In this document: in pieces, positions 48,388-57,027 of the stretch
Numbering within the stretch: the first letter of the stretch is position 1
Layout: every line of letters starts with the position of its first letter
Origin: Bryobacterales bacterium F-183
GTDB taxonomy: Bacteria; Acidobacteriota; Terriglobia; Bryobacterales; Bryobacteraceae
Reading direction: 5' to 3'
Length of the DNA: 64,000 nucleotides
Assembly: GCA_016865505.2 (NCBI GenBank)
Contig: AP025252.1
Coordinates: 5,850,137-5,914,136 of the forward strand
The notes under the pieces: generated by a model
The model's database searches: none
The model's input: the letters and a program-made list of their open reading frames with translations, nothing else
What the model was told of the DNA's origin: nothing
Made by a program: the position numbers and the translations under genes

Positions 48388-49406
48388 TCCACGCCGTGCT
48401 GGCGGAGCTTGATGATCTTCTCTGCGGTCAGGTTTTCAAAACCTGATGCGCGGACCTTGCGCAGGTACGCGGCGTCCACGCCGTTGTTGCGAAGGTCCAC
48501 CACTTCATCGGTCGTGAAGTTGTAGCCAAGCGACTTGGCTTCCCGCAAGAAAGCGGGTTCGACGCCGTGGTTGCGAAGTTGGATCATATCCTCCGCGTCC
48601 AGCTTGACCCCTGCTTCCTGCAGCTTTTGAATGTACCGCGCGTCGATGCCTTGATTGCGCAACTGTACGACGGCGTCGGCCGTTTCTTCATAGCCGGCGC
48701 GACGCAGTTGAGCGATGAAGTCCACACTGACACCGTGATTGCGGAAGTGAACCAGGTTCTCCGGGTCCGCCGGGTAACCGGTGCGCTTGATGTCGCGTGC
48801 GTATTCAGCGGTCACGCCATGATTGCGCATTTCGACATAGTCGTGCGCTTTGATGTTGGTGAAGCCGGCGTCGCGCATGCCGCTGATGTACTCGCGATCC
48901 ACGCCGTGGTTGCGCATCTCGATGAGATCTTCAGCGGAAGCATTCGGATCGGCATCGCGCACCAGCTTGGCGTAATCGAGGCTGAGGTCCATCAGAAAGT
49001 AGTCCAACTGGCGGCGTCCGTCACCGACGCTGGTGCGGAAGCCGAGCTTTTCCATCTCCTGCTGATAATTCGGGTTCACGGTGAAGGTGAACGGGCCGGA
49101 CCCACGTCCAAAGTGGAGTTGCCCTTCGCATACGAGCGTACCGGCATCGCGCACGACCTCAAACTTGACATTGGCCGTCATGGCGCTCAACTGATCGCGT
49201 GTCAGGCCCTTGAGCGATGCGACAGGCACCGGCGACGTGGTGCGCCAGCGGCCATCGGCATAGCGCGACTCCATGGTGAACTGAACGTCTTGGTCGGTGT
49301 CGCCGCGCCGGATCGACCATTCGTTGCGCGGCGGCGCATTGCGAGCCTCCGTCACAAAGAAGACAGCGGTGCCAACCAGGACGAGTAAAACAGTGAGGAA
49401 CTTCAT
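48384..49406 (-). CDS. Exported protein with seven 28-29-residue 'RNHGV' repeats
   Basis: The protein has 340 residues with an N-terminal signal or anchor ('FLTVLLVLVGTAVFFV'). A beta-rich domain (about 25-140) is followed by seven repeats whose conserved Gly falls at residues 168, 197, 225, 253, 281, 309 and 338. The consensus is roughly 'DLIxLRNHGVDxxYIxxLRxAGY', probably two helices per unit and so a small solenoid. The last unit ends at the stop codon. The same repeat occurs in the M56 protein encoded 3 nt upstream, so partner recognition between the two is the obvious inference. I do not know a named family. Confidence 0.8.
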   Translation of the reverse strand: MKFLTVLLVLVGTAVFFVTEARNAPPRNEWSIRRGDTDQDVQFTMESRYADGRWRTTSPVPVASLKGLTRDQLSAMTANVKFEVVRDAGTLVCEGQLHFGRGSGPFTFTVNPNYQQEMEKLGFRTSVGDGRRQLDYFLMDLSLDYAKLVRDADPNASAEDLIEMRNHGVDREYISGMRDAGFTNIKAHDYVEMRNHGVTAEYARDIKRTGYPADPENLVHFRNHGVSVDFIAQLRRAGYEETADAVVQLRNQGIDARYIQKLQEAGVKLDAEDMIQLRNHGVEPAFLREAKSLGYNFTTDEVVDLRNNGVDAAYLRKVRASGFENLTAEKIIKLRQHGVD

Positions 49407-49409
49407 GGG

Positions 49410-50873
49410 TTAGATCACTCCGGCGCGCTTCAGTTTGAGAATCTGTTCGAACGTAAGATTGGGGCCGTACTTGCGGGCTTCCTGCATCGATTCGCCGTTG
49501 AGCCCGTGCTGCGACGCTTCCATCGCTTCGCGGGCAGAGATCTTCGTGATACCGTACTGTTTGAGGCTGCGGAAGAAGTCCGGACGTACGCCGTGATTAG
49601 CCATGTCGATCACTTCGTCGGTGGAGTAGGGTCCAAAGCCAAGCGAATGGATCTGCGCAGCGAATGCAGGCTTGACGCCGTGATTGTGTAGTTTGGTGAG
49701 TTCGTCGACACTGAGCTTGCCCCATCCGGCGCTGGTCATTTCACGCAGAAACTGCGGTGTCACGCCATGCTCTTTGAGCTTGATAATGTCATCCACAGGC
49801 AGGTCTTTGTAACCCGTCTCTGCTAGTGCTGCCAGCAGGCCAGGCTTCGGTTTCGGAGCGGCAGGCGTCGGTGTGGGAACTGGAGCAGATGGTTTGGATG
49901 GCGGCTCTTCAAACGCCGCCACCGGGGGCGCCTGGATACAGATCACCGCCAGTAACCCGAGGCATGCCAGGCTCATCGCCAGCTTGAACAATGAGACGCG
50001 AGGGACAAACGTGCGGCTGCGGTCAAGCAATTTTTCGACACGCTGCGTCACGCGGATGCCGCCCCGGCCCACCATCGACGACGCCAGCGCAGGTTGCCGA
50101 TGCCGTGCGACGCCGATCTCCATCAGTTTCGCGAGCGATTTGGCGTACGGCACGGGCGCGTTGCCCGTGGATGCAACCACCCAATCGTCACATGCCTGTT
50201 CGCGTTCGCTATCGATGCGGCGCATGACCAAGGCGACAAACGGGTTCGGCCAGCAGACGGCGCGGATGATCTGCGCGAACAGGTTGGTCCAATCGTCGCG
50301 GCGGGCGATATGTGCCGTCTCATGCAGCAGCACGTGCTGCAGTTCAGCATCGGAAAGCTGATCCGGCAGGGACGCTGGAAGTACGATAGCGGGCTTGAGG
50401 AAGCCTGCGGCAAAGGGTGTTTCCGTGCCGTTATGCAACAACACACGTGGCGCGCGAGTGGAAAGCTGGGGCCCACCATATGCCAAGGGTTGCGCGGTAC
50501 GGACCACACCGCGGATGCGCAGATAGTCGACGACGAGGCGCGCGAGCAGCAGCAGTACACCGGCAGCATAGAGGACCGGCACGGTGTCCATCAGGTCTGC
50601 GGCGGGCGTTGCCGGCAGAGGCGCGGGTTCCACAACGGCCTGGATATCTTGTTGTTGCGGCAATGGCGGCGATGGTAAGTACACCACCGGGTCAACGTTG
50701 GGTTCGCGCTCAAACGGGACAAACGGCAGGACGGCGAGCAGCACCAGTACGCCACACCAGACGGCGCAGCGGGTCGCGGCGTTGGGACGCAGCAGTCGTA
50801 ATGCCAGCCACACGCCAGCAACCAAGGCCGCCGAAGGCAGCAGGATGTTCAGCAATTGCGCCAGTACTTGCAT
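49410..50873 (-). CDS. BlaR1/MecR1-like M56 metallopeptidase with C-terminal repeats
   Basis: The start at 50873 (487 aa) is preferred because a longer frame would run into the blaI-like gene. TM segments lie near residues 7-28, 38-53, 98-115 and 297-315. The zinc peptidase motif is 'LLHETAHIARRDD' (HExxH at 184-188) with 'SEREQACDDW' as the third-ligand region. A Pro-rich linker (about 322-345) leads to 28-29-residue repeats with Gly at 370, 399, 428, 457 and 485. In BlaR1 this position holds a beta-lactam sensor; here the sensor is replaced by the repeats. It probably cleaves the BlaI-like repressor encoded upstream after a signal. Confidence 0.9.
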   Translation of the reverse strand: MQVLAQLLNILLPSAALVAGVWLALRLLRPNAATRCAVWCGVLVLLAVLPFVPFEREPNVDPVVYLPSPPLPQQQDIQAVVEPAPLPATPAADLMDTVPVLYAAGVLLLLARLVVDYLRIRGVVRTAQPLAYGGPQLSTRAPRVLLHNGTETPFAAGFLKPAIVLPASLPDQLSDAELQHVLLHETAHIARRDDWTNLFAQIIRAVCWPNPFVALVMRRIDSEREQACDDWVVASTGNAPVPYAKSLAKLMEIGVARHRQPALASSMVGRGGIRVTQRVEKLLDRSRTFVPRVSLFKLAMSLACLGLLAVICIQAPPVAAFEEPPSKPSAPVPTPTPAAPKPKPGLLAALAETGYKDLPVDDIIKLKEHGVTPQFLREMTSAGWGKLSVDELTKLHNHGVKPAFAAQIHSLGFGPYSTDEVIDMANHGVRPDFFRSLKQYGITKISAREAMEASQHGLNGESMQEARKYGPNLTFEQILKLKRAGVI

Positions 50874-50880
50874 GGTTCGG

Positions 50881-51276
50881 CTACCTCTTGTTTTCCTTTT
50901 CCGCCGCGGCAATCAGCTGCTTGAGCTTGGCCAGTTCTTTGCTGGTGATGTCGCCCTCGTCGATCATGTTCTGCACCAGCAGTTCGGGCTTCGAACCAAA
51001 GAACCGGTCGAGTACGTCACGTAGCGCGCTACGGCTGGCTTCTTTGCGCTCCACCACGGGCGAGTACACGAATGCGCGACCCTCTTTGGTATGCGTCAAA
51101 TAGCCTTTTTCCTCGAGAATCCGCATGGTGGTGAGCACCGTCGAATAGGCGAGGTTGAGGTCCGGCGGCAATGCGTCGACAACACCCTGTACGGAAACGG
51201 GAGCCAGTTTCCAGATGATGTCCATCAGGCGGAGTTCGGCGGTGGTGAGGCGTGACTGTGGCTGCTGCTGCGACAT
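50881..51276 (-). CDS. BlaI/MecI/CopY-family transcriptional repressor
   Basis: The protein has 131 residues. The winged-helix domain is 'LTTAELRLMDIIWKLAPVSV' plus 'LAYSTVLTTMRILEEKGYLT', and the C-terminal dimerisation helices are basic. The family represses its own operon and is removed by proteolysis through the M56 partner. It is first in a three-gene operon (gaps of 7 and 3 nt). A perfect inverted repeat begins 1 nt upstream of its ATG, so it is very probably autoregulated. Confidence 0.95.
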   Translation of the reverse strand: MSQQQPQSRLTTAELRLMDIIWKLAPVSVQGVVDALPPDLNLAYSTVLTTMRILEEKGYLTHTKEGRAFVYSPVVERKEASRSALRDVLDRFFGSKPELLVQNMIDEGDITSKELAKLKQLIAAAEKENKR

Positions 51277-51277
51277 G

Positions 51278-51299
51278 AACTATTAAAACTTTAATAGTT
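51278..51299. promoter_or_regulatory. Perfect 10-bp inverted repeat, BlaI-type operator
   Basis: AACTATTAAA and TTTAATAGTT (51278-51287 and 51290-51299) form a perfect dyad with a 2-bp centre, ending 1 nt before the repressor's ATG. BlaI-family operators are AT-rich dyads containing ACTA/TAGT, as here. No ribosome-binding site fits between the dyad and the ATG, so the message may be leaderless or the dyad may also affect translation. Confidence 0.75.
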
Positions 51300-51330
51300 C
51301 GTACGAGTGGAGTCAATCAAAAGTTCCAAC

Positions 51331-51705
51331 TCAATCGCCAGTGCGAGGACTGGGGCGAGGAGTCGGCTTTACTTGTTGAGGACGGCCGAAGAGAAACTGA
51401 AATCCGTTGGTGACGGACTTGATGATGCCCATCTGCCCGGTCTTGCCGTAGCGATTCAGCAGTACGGTGGCCAGTTGCGACCCCACAGCGGCGGCGAGCC
51501 ACATCTGCCAGTGCGACCAGACGCCCTCTGTGATGGGGAACTCGGTCATCATCTGCAGGTCGGACCCTAGGCGCCAGAGCGCCATGACGGACATCACCAG
51601 TGTGGCGGGGGTCATCAACGCGGCGACGGCGAGTGCGACGTGCCGGTTTTTGCCGGGGGTTTGCTTGACGGTAGCGCCGGGCGGAAAGCGCAGTTTAATC
51701 TTCAT
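51331..51705 (-). CDS. Small membrane protein, 124 aa
   Basis: The protein has 124 residues with two probable TM helices ('VALAVAALMTPATLVMSVMAL' region near 23-45 and 'MWLAAAVGSQLATVLL' near 68-84) and a basic N-terminus. The C-terminal tail is Pro/Arg-rich. No family is recognised. It lies upstream of the blaI-like operon on the same strand but is separated from it by the operator. Confidence 0.6.
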   Translation of the reverse strand: MKIKLRFPPGATVKQTPGKNRHVALAVAALMTPATLVMSVMALWRLGSDLQMMTEFPITEGVWSHWQMWLAAAVGSQLATVLLNRYGKTGQMGIIKSVTNGFQFLFGRPQQVKPTPRPSPRTGD

Positions 51706-51875
51706 ACGCTTCCTCCTGGAACAGCTCGAAACACCGCACGAAACAACATAACCCCTTTGGAATGGCTTTAGCTTTGAGTCTAACAGTAAACTTGCGGTAA
51801 ATTGGGCTTTGCCAAATCGGTAGCGTTGGGATCAAAAGGAACGCTCGGGGCAACCACGAAAGGAACTTTTCGCAA

Positions 51876-53021
51876 GTGAAGACAATCAGAACCGCCGTGT
51901 TCGGCACGGGCTTTATGGGCAAGGTCCATACGGAAGCGATACGGCGCCTTGGCAACGTGGAAGTGGCCGCGGTGGCCTCGCACACGCAGGAGATGGCCGA
52001 CGACTTTGCTCGCGCGATGAACATCCCCAAGGCGAGCGGCGATTACCGCGAGATCCTGGCCGATCCGGCGATCGACGCCGTACACATTGGTACGCCGAAC
52101 AACCTGCACTACCCGATGGCGGAAGCGGCAATCAAGGCCGGCAAGCATGTGCTGTGCGAAAAGCCGCTGACCATGACCTCGGCGGAAGGCAAGAAGTTGA
52201 CCAAGCTGGCGGCGTCCACCAAGCTGGTGACGGCGGTGAACCACAACCTGCGCTACTACCCGCTGGTGCAGCAGATCCGGCAAATGATCGCGGCCGGCGA
52301 CCTGGGCGACATCCTGATCGTCAACGGCACGTATTATCAGGACTGGCTGCTGTACGACACGGACTTCAACTGGCGCGTGCAGACCTCCGATAACGGTGCA
52401 CTGCGCGCGATGGGCGACATCGGGTCGCACTGGATGGATATGATCCAGCATCTGACGGGCTTGAAGATCAGCGCGGTGTGCGCGGATCTGGCGACGTTCC
52501 ACAAGACGCGCAAGAAGCCGCAGGGTTCTGTGGAAACGTTCACGGGCAAGAAGGCGAAGGCCAACGCGAAGTACACCGAGATCCCGATCGATACCGACGA
52601 CTTTGGTACGGTGCTGCTGAAGCTGGGCGAGCGGGCGCGCGGCTGTTTTGCGGTGAGCCAGATGTCGGCCGGCTGCAAGAATCGCTTCCAGTTTGAGATT
52701 TACGGGACCAAGTCCGGCGTGGCGTGGAATCAGGAGCGCCCGGATGAGTTGTGGATCGGGCATCGCAACTCGCCGAACCAGATCATCATCAAGGACGGGT
52801 CGCTGATGATGCCGCAGGCGGCGCCGTTCGCGGATCTGCCCGGCGGCCACAGCGAAGGGTACGACGACGCGCACAAGCAGCTGTTCAAGCGCTTCTACGC
52901 AAAGATCGCGGACCCGAGCGTACCGGTGAACTTCCCGACGTTTGAGGACGGTACTTGGGGCATGCATCTGCTCGAGAAGGTACTGGAGTCGCACAAGAAG
53001 CAGAAGTGGGTGAACGCGTAA
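51876..53021 (+). CDS. Gfo/Idh/MocA-family oxidoreductase
   Basis: The protein has 381 residues with a GTG start. The N-terminal Rossmann domain has 'AVFGTGFMGKVH', the conserved 'GKHVLCEKPLTM' (Lys of EKP) and 'AVNHNLRYYP'. The C-terminal domain has 'MGDIGSHWMDMI' with the catalytic Asp/His region. Members oxidise or reduce sugars and their derivatives with NAD(P); the substrate is unknown. An intrinsic terminator follows. The 170-nt region before it holds no recognisable element beyond an AAGGAA about 11 nt from the start. Confidence 0.93.
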   Translation: MKTIRTAVFGTGFMGKVHTEAIRRLGNVEVAAVASHTQEMADDFARAMNIPKASGDYREILADPAIDAVHIGTPNNLHYPMAEAAIKAGKHVLCEKPLTMTSAEGKKLTKLAASTKLVTAVNHNLRYYPLVQQIRQMIAAGDLGDILIVNGTYYQDWLLYDTDFNWRVQTSDNGALRAMGDIGSHWMDMIQHLTGLKISAVCADLATFHKTRKKPQGSVETFTGKKAKANAKYTEIPIDTDDFGTVLLKLGERARGCFAVSQMSAGCKNRFQFEIYGTKSGVAWNQERPDELWIGHRNSPNQIIIKDGSLMMPQAAPFADLPGGHSEGYDDAHKQLFKRFYAKIADPSVPVNFPTFEDGTWGMHLLEKVLESHKKQKWVNA

Positions 53022-53043
53022 GCTTACGCGTTCCGAAGATTGG

Positions 53044-53075
53044 CGGCCGTCAGGAGTGCTCCTGGCGGCCGTTTT
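53044..53075 (+). terminator. Rho-independent terminator after the oxidoreductase gene
   Basis: A 13-bp GC-rich stem with one G-U wobble (53044-53056 with 53059-53071) and a very tight loop is followed by TTTTC. It begins 22 nt after the stop codon. Confidence 0.85.
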
Positions 53076-53084
53076 CGTTTGTGC

Positions 53085-53960
53085 CTACGCCAGCGCCGAC
53101 CTCAGCCATTTGATCACCGTCTTCTGCGCCGCCGTCGCCTTATGGCTCCGCAACTGCGCGTACCCGATGCGACGGTACACTCGCTGGCGTAACGGCAGCA
53201 CCTGTACCTTGCTTCCGTGGAAGTCCACCGCACTCGACGGCACCAAGCTCGATCCAGAACCCGCGGCCACCAGTGCAAAGATACTCGCCAGTTGATCCGT
53301 CTCGAACACCTGCGCGAACTGGGCCTTGGCACGGCTACATGCGGTGAGTACGTCGTCGCGCAGGCAGTTGCCTTCTCGCAACAGCAGCAAGCGCTCTTTG
53401 GTCAACGCCTGCAGATCCACCGGACCCGACTGCGCGTTGTCGCCCGTCAACGGCGAGATGAACACCAGTTCTTCCCGCTTCAGCTCCGAACATACGATCT
53501 CCGGATGGCGGATGGGCAGCGCGAGTACCGCAAGGTCGATGTCGGCAGAGCGGAGCTTGTCGATCAGAATGTGTGTTTGGTCCTCAACCAATTGCAGGTC
53601 GATCTCCGGATGTTGGATGCGAAGCTTGTCCAACAGCGGGGATACGACGTAGGGCAGCAGGGTTGGGATGACACCCAGGGTCACGCGGCCGCATGCGGCA
53701 TTGCCGAACGCTTCTGCGTCTTTTCGAATGATGGACGCCTGCTGCAGGAGGTCCTCGCTCTTGGGCAGGACTTGGCGTCCGAATGAGGTAAGCCGGAGGG
53801 AGCGGCCGAGGCGATCAAACAGCGGCACTCCCAACTCGGACTCTAACTTTGCGATCTGCTGCGACAATGCCGGCTGCGAAACGCCTTCGTGTTCCGCGGC
53901 TTTCACAAAACTTCCGGCCTTCGCCACAGCCACGAAATACCGTAGCTGGAGAAGTTCCAT
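53085..53960 (-). CDS. LysR-family transcriptional regulator
   Basis: The protein has 291 residues. The N-terminal HTH is 'LLQLRYFVAVAKAGSFVKAA' followed by 'SQPALSQQIAKLESELGVPL', and the LysR substrate-binding domain runs from about residue 90 to the end. It resembles the OxyR/CynR-like branch in its opening. It is convergent with the Gfo/Idh/MocA gene and not divergent from any gene at its start, so its target is not indicated by position. Confidence 0.93.
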   Translation of the reverse strand: MELLQLRYFVAVAKAGSFVKAAEHEGVSQPALSQQIAKLESELGVPLFDRLGRSLRLTSFGRQVLPKSEDLLQQASIIRKDAEAFGNAACGRVTLGVIPTLLPYVVSPLLDKLRIQHPEIDLQLVEDQTHILIDKLRSADIDLAVLALPIRHPEIVCSELKREELVFISPLTGDNAQSGPVDLQALTKERLLLLREGNCLRDDVLTACSRAKAQFAQVFETDQLASIFALVAAGSGSSLVPSSAVDFHGSKVQVLPLRQRVYRRIGYAQLRSHKATAAQKTVIKWLRSALA

Positions 53961-53992
53961 CTCTATTGATTATGGAACGTCCAGCCCAGGCT

Positions 53993-55429
53993 TTATTCCA
54001 CACGCGTTGGCGGACGCGGTGCGCTCGGCGGGGCCACAGGCGAGGGAGGCGCTGGAGCATCGTCCTTGGTTAGCTTGATGTCGCCGCGACCCGAGGTGAG
54101 CGAGATCACAGGACCTCCCACACCGCCGACCACACCGTCGATCTTGTGGCCGCGGCTGCCTTGGTCTTCCACCTTGAGGCCAGCACCGTAGTCGTTCGTG
54201 ATGTCGCCACGCGACGCACTGACGCGAACCTCAAAGCGAGCCTTGTCCGGCAGCGCGACATTCACTTCGCCGTTCTTGGTGGTGGCGCTGATCTTGGGCA
54301 GCGGCGTACGGCCCGGGCGTAGTTCGATGTCGCCACGATCAATCGTGATCTCCGCCGAATCGGTGAAGTTGATCAGCTCGACGTCCTTGGCCTTGCTCGA
54401 CGTCACCCGTACCGGACCCACCACATCGGCGGCATACAGATTCGAGATCGTCGATCGGACCTCGCCTCGCACGCCCTCCATCTGGAAGCTCGCGTTGACG
54501 CCTTCGTACCGCACCGGCTTGGCCAGATTGCGGAACTGCACTGTACCCGAGTAGCCGCCGTTGATGGTGACCGTACCGGAGATGTTTTCAAGCTCAATAT
54601 CGTCGCCGCGGCCGCGCAGGTCAAGGTCACCCTTGATGCCGATAGCCCGAATGATGTCGCTGCGCCGCAGATCCACCTTCACGTTGCCGGCGATGTTGTC
54701 GAGGCGCACGCCAGCGTTATCGGAATACACCTGTACGGTGCCGTTGATGTCGCGAATGTCAAAGTCGCCGTAACGGCCGCGGGCGTCGATGGATGCGCCA
54801 CGGGGAACCACGATCTCAAAGCGTGACGTGATGCGATTTCGCGAATCGGCGCGTTCCTGATTGGACCGGATGATGATCGTGTCGCCTTGCGTGACTACTT
54901 CGAGCGGCGAATCCTTGCTCACGCGATCGGCCTCGGCGTTGTCCAACGCGCGGATGGACTTGCGGCCGCTCACGCGAACTTCATCGCTATCAGAACCTGT
55001 AATCTGTGCGTCGCCACGGAAGCTTTCGATCACGATCTTGGGAGTTTTGGAGGCGGTCTTCTGGGTCTGGACGTCGTAGTTGAAGTCAAAGCTGTCGCCC
55101 ATGATGTCCCAGCCGCCGACGCGGATACCAGCGGGGCTCCACCAGCCTCCGGAATGGCGGTTGAAGGCGTACAGCCCCATGCCGAACATGCACAGGACGA
55201 CGATGAGGAACCATTCGCCGCCCGACACGCCGCTCTCCGGCAGCGGACGCCCGGAGGACTTCCAACTGAACAGTTCCACCAGACGTAGCGCGCCCCAGGC
55301 AATCAGCACGTACGGCCAGTTGCGAGCCACAAAGTCCATGATCTGGATCTGCGGCCAGACGTTGCGAAGTAGAAAGATGACACCGATTGCGATGAGGACG
55401 AGAGGTCCGATAACAGATCCGCGGCGCAT
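53993..55429 (-). CDS. Membrane protein with LiaF-like N-terminus and DUF4097-type beta-solenoid
   Basis: The protein has 478 residues. Two or three TM segments (about 8-25, 35-52 and 72-90) resemble the LiaI/LiaF TM region ('PLVLIAIGVIFLLRNVWPQI'). A long extracytoplasmic beta region (about 130-450) follows, with repeated short strands ('FDIRDINGTVQVYSDNAGV', 'GDLDLRGRGDDIELENISG'), typical of DUF4097 adhesin-like solenoids. The tail is Pro-rich. It is the last gene of the ECF sigma operon, starting 5 nt after the preceding gene. A role in sensing or buffering envelope stress is inferred. Confidence 0.8.
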   Translation of the reverse strand: MRRGSVIGPLVLIAIGVIFLLRNVWPQIQIMDFVARNWPYVLIAWGALRLVELFSWKSSGRPLPESGVSGGEWFLIVVLCMFGMGLYAFNRHSGGWWSPAGIRVGGWDIMGDSFDFNYDVQTQKTASKTPKIVIESFRGDAQITGSDSDEVRVSGRKSIRALDNAEADRVSKDSPLEVVTQGDTIIIRSNQERADSRNRITSRFEIVVPRGASIDARGRYGDFDIRDINGTVQVYSDNAGVRLDNIAGNVKVDLRRSDIIRAIGIKGDLDLRGRGDDIELENISGTVTINGGYSGTVQFRNLAKPVRYEGVNASFQMEGVRGEVRSTISNLYAADVVGPVRVTSSKAKDVELINFTDSAEITIDRGDIELRPGRTPLPKISATTKNGEVNVALPDKARFEVRVSASRGDITNDYGAGLKVEDQGSRGHKIDGVVGGVGGPVISLTSGRGDIKLTKDDAPAPPSPVAPPSAPRPPTRVE

Positions 55430-55434
55430 GGCGA

Positions 55435-55668
55435 TTACCTCAAGCCTCCTTGTCCTGGCATTGGCGGTGGTGGCGGAGCGCCGGTTGGCGGTTCGTCAGA
55501 AGAACTTGTCGCGCGTTCGAGCAGCTTCATCAGGCCGAAAACGATGATGAGGATCGGAAAGGTCTGCTCAAAGCCCCAGGTGGTGTTCTGGTGGATGGCC
55601 AGCAGGACGCCAAGGGTGATCAACAGCACGGGCCCACGGGCCGCCTGCAGAAAAGTTGCTCCGTTCAT
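55435..55668 (-). CDS. Small LiaF/DUF5668-type membrane protein, 77 aa
   Basis: The protein has 77 residues with two TM helices ('ARGPVLLITLGVLLAIHQ' and 'FEQTFPILIIVFGLMKLLER') and a Pro-rich C-terminus. The pattern is the LiaI/LiaF-like TM module that also opens the next gene's product and closes the previous one's. It lies 27 nt after the B-box gene and 5 nt before the DUF4097 gene in the same operon. Confidence 0.75.
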   Translation of the reverse strand: MNGATFLQAARGPVLLITLGVLLAIHQNTTWGFEQTFPILIIVFGLMKLLERATSSSDEPPTGAPPPPPMPGQGGLR

Positions 55669-55695
55669 CGCGTTCGTTCTCCGGCTTTTGAGTGC

Positions 55696-56427
55696 TTACT
55701 CGGGCTTCTTGGTGGCGTTCATGCGGATGTACAGCATGTAGGCGCCGAGACCGATGAGGCCAAGCGGCCAGAAGCGGATGACGTCGCGTACGCGGATGAG
55801 GTCGAAATTGGCGAGCAGAAAGAAGATGCCCGCAAAGATCAGGAACAGAGGACCTGCCGGAAAGCGGTTGGCGCTGTTCTGATCCATGTTCAGGAGCGAG
55901 GAAAACTCGTCCACCGGTTGGCCCATCATGCGGCGCTTGGCCGTATGGTACGCCTCAAACGCCATATAGAAAAACCACGCGGCGATCGACAAACCGAACA
56001 GCGCTTCAAAGCCGCCATTCAACTCGTTGCTGCCGGCGATGGTAAACAGCAGGCCCAAAACAATGACATGAATCAGCCCTTTGGCGTACTGCCCGTTATA
56101 GATCGCGCCGACGCCGGGAATCACACCAAGCAGGAACGCAAAGCCGGGGTTGATGGAAGGGTCCACAACCGGTTGCTGCTGCTGTTGGGTCGCCTGGTAG
56201 GCCGCCGTGGAATAGGGCGAGCCGTACGGGTCATTGGGGGCGACGGGTTGGGGGGTTCCGGCGTTGTCAATCATGGGATTGGGCTCCTGCTGCTGATGTG
56301 GAATGGGTCTATGTTCCTGACAAAATACCGTGCCTTGCAGTTTGTATTGGCAGGCGTCGCACAGCGCTTTGCCGCACTGGCGGCAAAAGGCCGTTGCCGG
56401 GGCATCGGGATGAAGAAAGCAATTCAT
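55696..56427 (-). CDS. B-box zinc-finger plus multi-TM (DUF5668-like) protein
   Basis: The start at 56427 overlaps the anti-sigma gene's stop by 4 nt (ATGA); a longer frame to 56754 has only unstructured Arg/Gly-rich sequence and is rejected. The 243-residue product begins with a zinc-binding B-box-like region ('MNCFLHPDAPATAFCRQCGK' and 'CDACQYKLQGTVFCQEH'). After a Pro/Gln-rich linker come several TM segments ('FAFLLGVIPGVGAIYNGQYA', then 'GLIHVIVLGLLFTIAG') and a C-terminal LiaF-like pair of helices. It belongs to the sigma-factor operon. Confidence 0.8.
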   Translation of the reverse strand: MNCFLHPDAPATAFCRQCGKALCDACQYKLQGTVFCQEHRPIPHQQQEPNPMIDNAGTPQPVAPNDPYGSPYSTAAYQATQQQQQPVVDPSINPGFAFLLGVIPGVGAIYNGQYAKGLIHVIVLGLLFTIAGSNELNGGFEALFGLSIAAWFFYMAFEAYHTAKRRMMGQPVDEFSSLLNMDQNSANRFPAGPLFLIFAGIFFLLANFDLIRVRDVIRFWPLGLIGLGAYMLYIRMNATKKPE

Positions 56428-57014
56428 TTTTTCGAACCCTCCGCAGAATTGTCTTTCTTCAAACTCTGCTGCCGCTTCTCTTCCTCGGCTGCCTGCTGCT
56501 TCCACTCTTCGAGACGGTTTTGGATCTCGTAGACGAACTTCAAACTCTCGTAATACTTGACGGCGCGGCTCCAGCCTCGCGCGACCTTGTCCTCCACCGA
56601 CGCGTACACCGCCACGGGGTTCAGGTCGGACGGCTTCAACTGGCGGACCTCGATGCCCGCAAACCGCCCCATCATGGCAAAGCTCAGAACCGTCATCGCC
56701 ATACCCATCGCAAAGCGAGGTTGAAACACCGGCTCGATCCAGCGGGAGAGCCAATGGCGCACGGCGCCCTTCTTGTATTCCTTTTCACGAATCGTGTGTG
56801 CTTCAAACACGATCCGGTTCAGCATTTCCTGCGGCGGACGGACCTCTTCGGCCTTGGCCACCAGGTTGACGGCAGCGCCACAATCCCGGGCAAACTGCGC
56901 GCAACCGGCGCACTGGGCCAGATGAGCCTCGACGGCAGACAACTGCTCGCCGCGGAGTGTTCCATCCACGTAGTCGCAAAGCAGGATTTCGAGGTCTGCG
57001 CAGGTCAACAACAT
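56424..57014 (-). CDS. Anti-sigma factor with zinc-binding domain
   Basis: The start at 57014 (196 aa) avoids overlapping the sigma gene. The N-terminal ZAS motif is present as HxxxCxxC in 'VEAHLAQCAGCAQFARDC'. A single TM helix ('FAMGMAMTVLSFAMMG') lies near residues 105-120. A charged coiled-coil tail follows ('RLEEWKQQAAEEEKRQQ'). It would hold the ECF sigma factor inactive at the membrane until a signal arrives. It starts 13 nt after the sigma gene. Confidence 0.88.
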   Translation of the reverse strand: MLLTCADLEILLCDYVDGTLRGEQLSAVEAHLAQCAGCAQFARDCGAAVNLVAKAEEVRPPQEMLNRIVFEAHTIREKEYKKGAVRHWLSRWIEPVFQPRFAMGMAMTVLSFAMMGRFAGIEVRQLKPSDLNPVAVYASVEDKVARGWSRAVKYYESLKFVYEIQNRLEEWKQQAAEEEKRQQSLKKDNSAEGSKK

Positions 57015-57027
57015 ACGAATATACCGC

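Noticed and set aside
48460-49000. Regularly spaced DNA repeats that might be a CRISPR array
   Set aside because: The periodicity is 84-87 bp, in frame, and explained by the 28-29-residue protein repeat; there are no constant repeat units or cas genes.
56428-56754. N-terminal extension of the B-box protein to 56754
   Set aside because: The extra 109 residues are the anti-sigma gene read in another frame. The ATGA overlap at 56424-56427 and the B-box starting at once support the shorter form.
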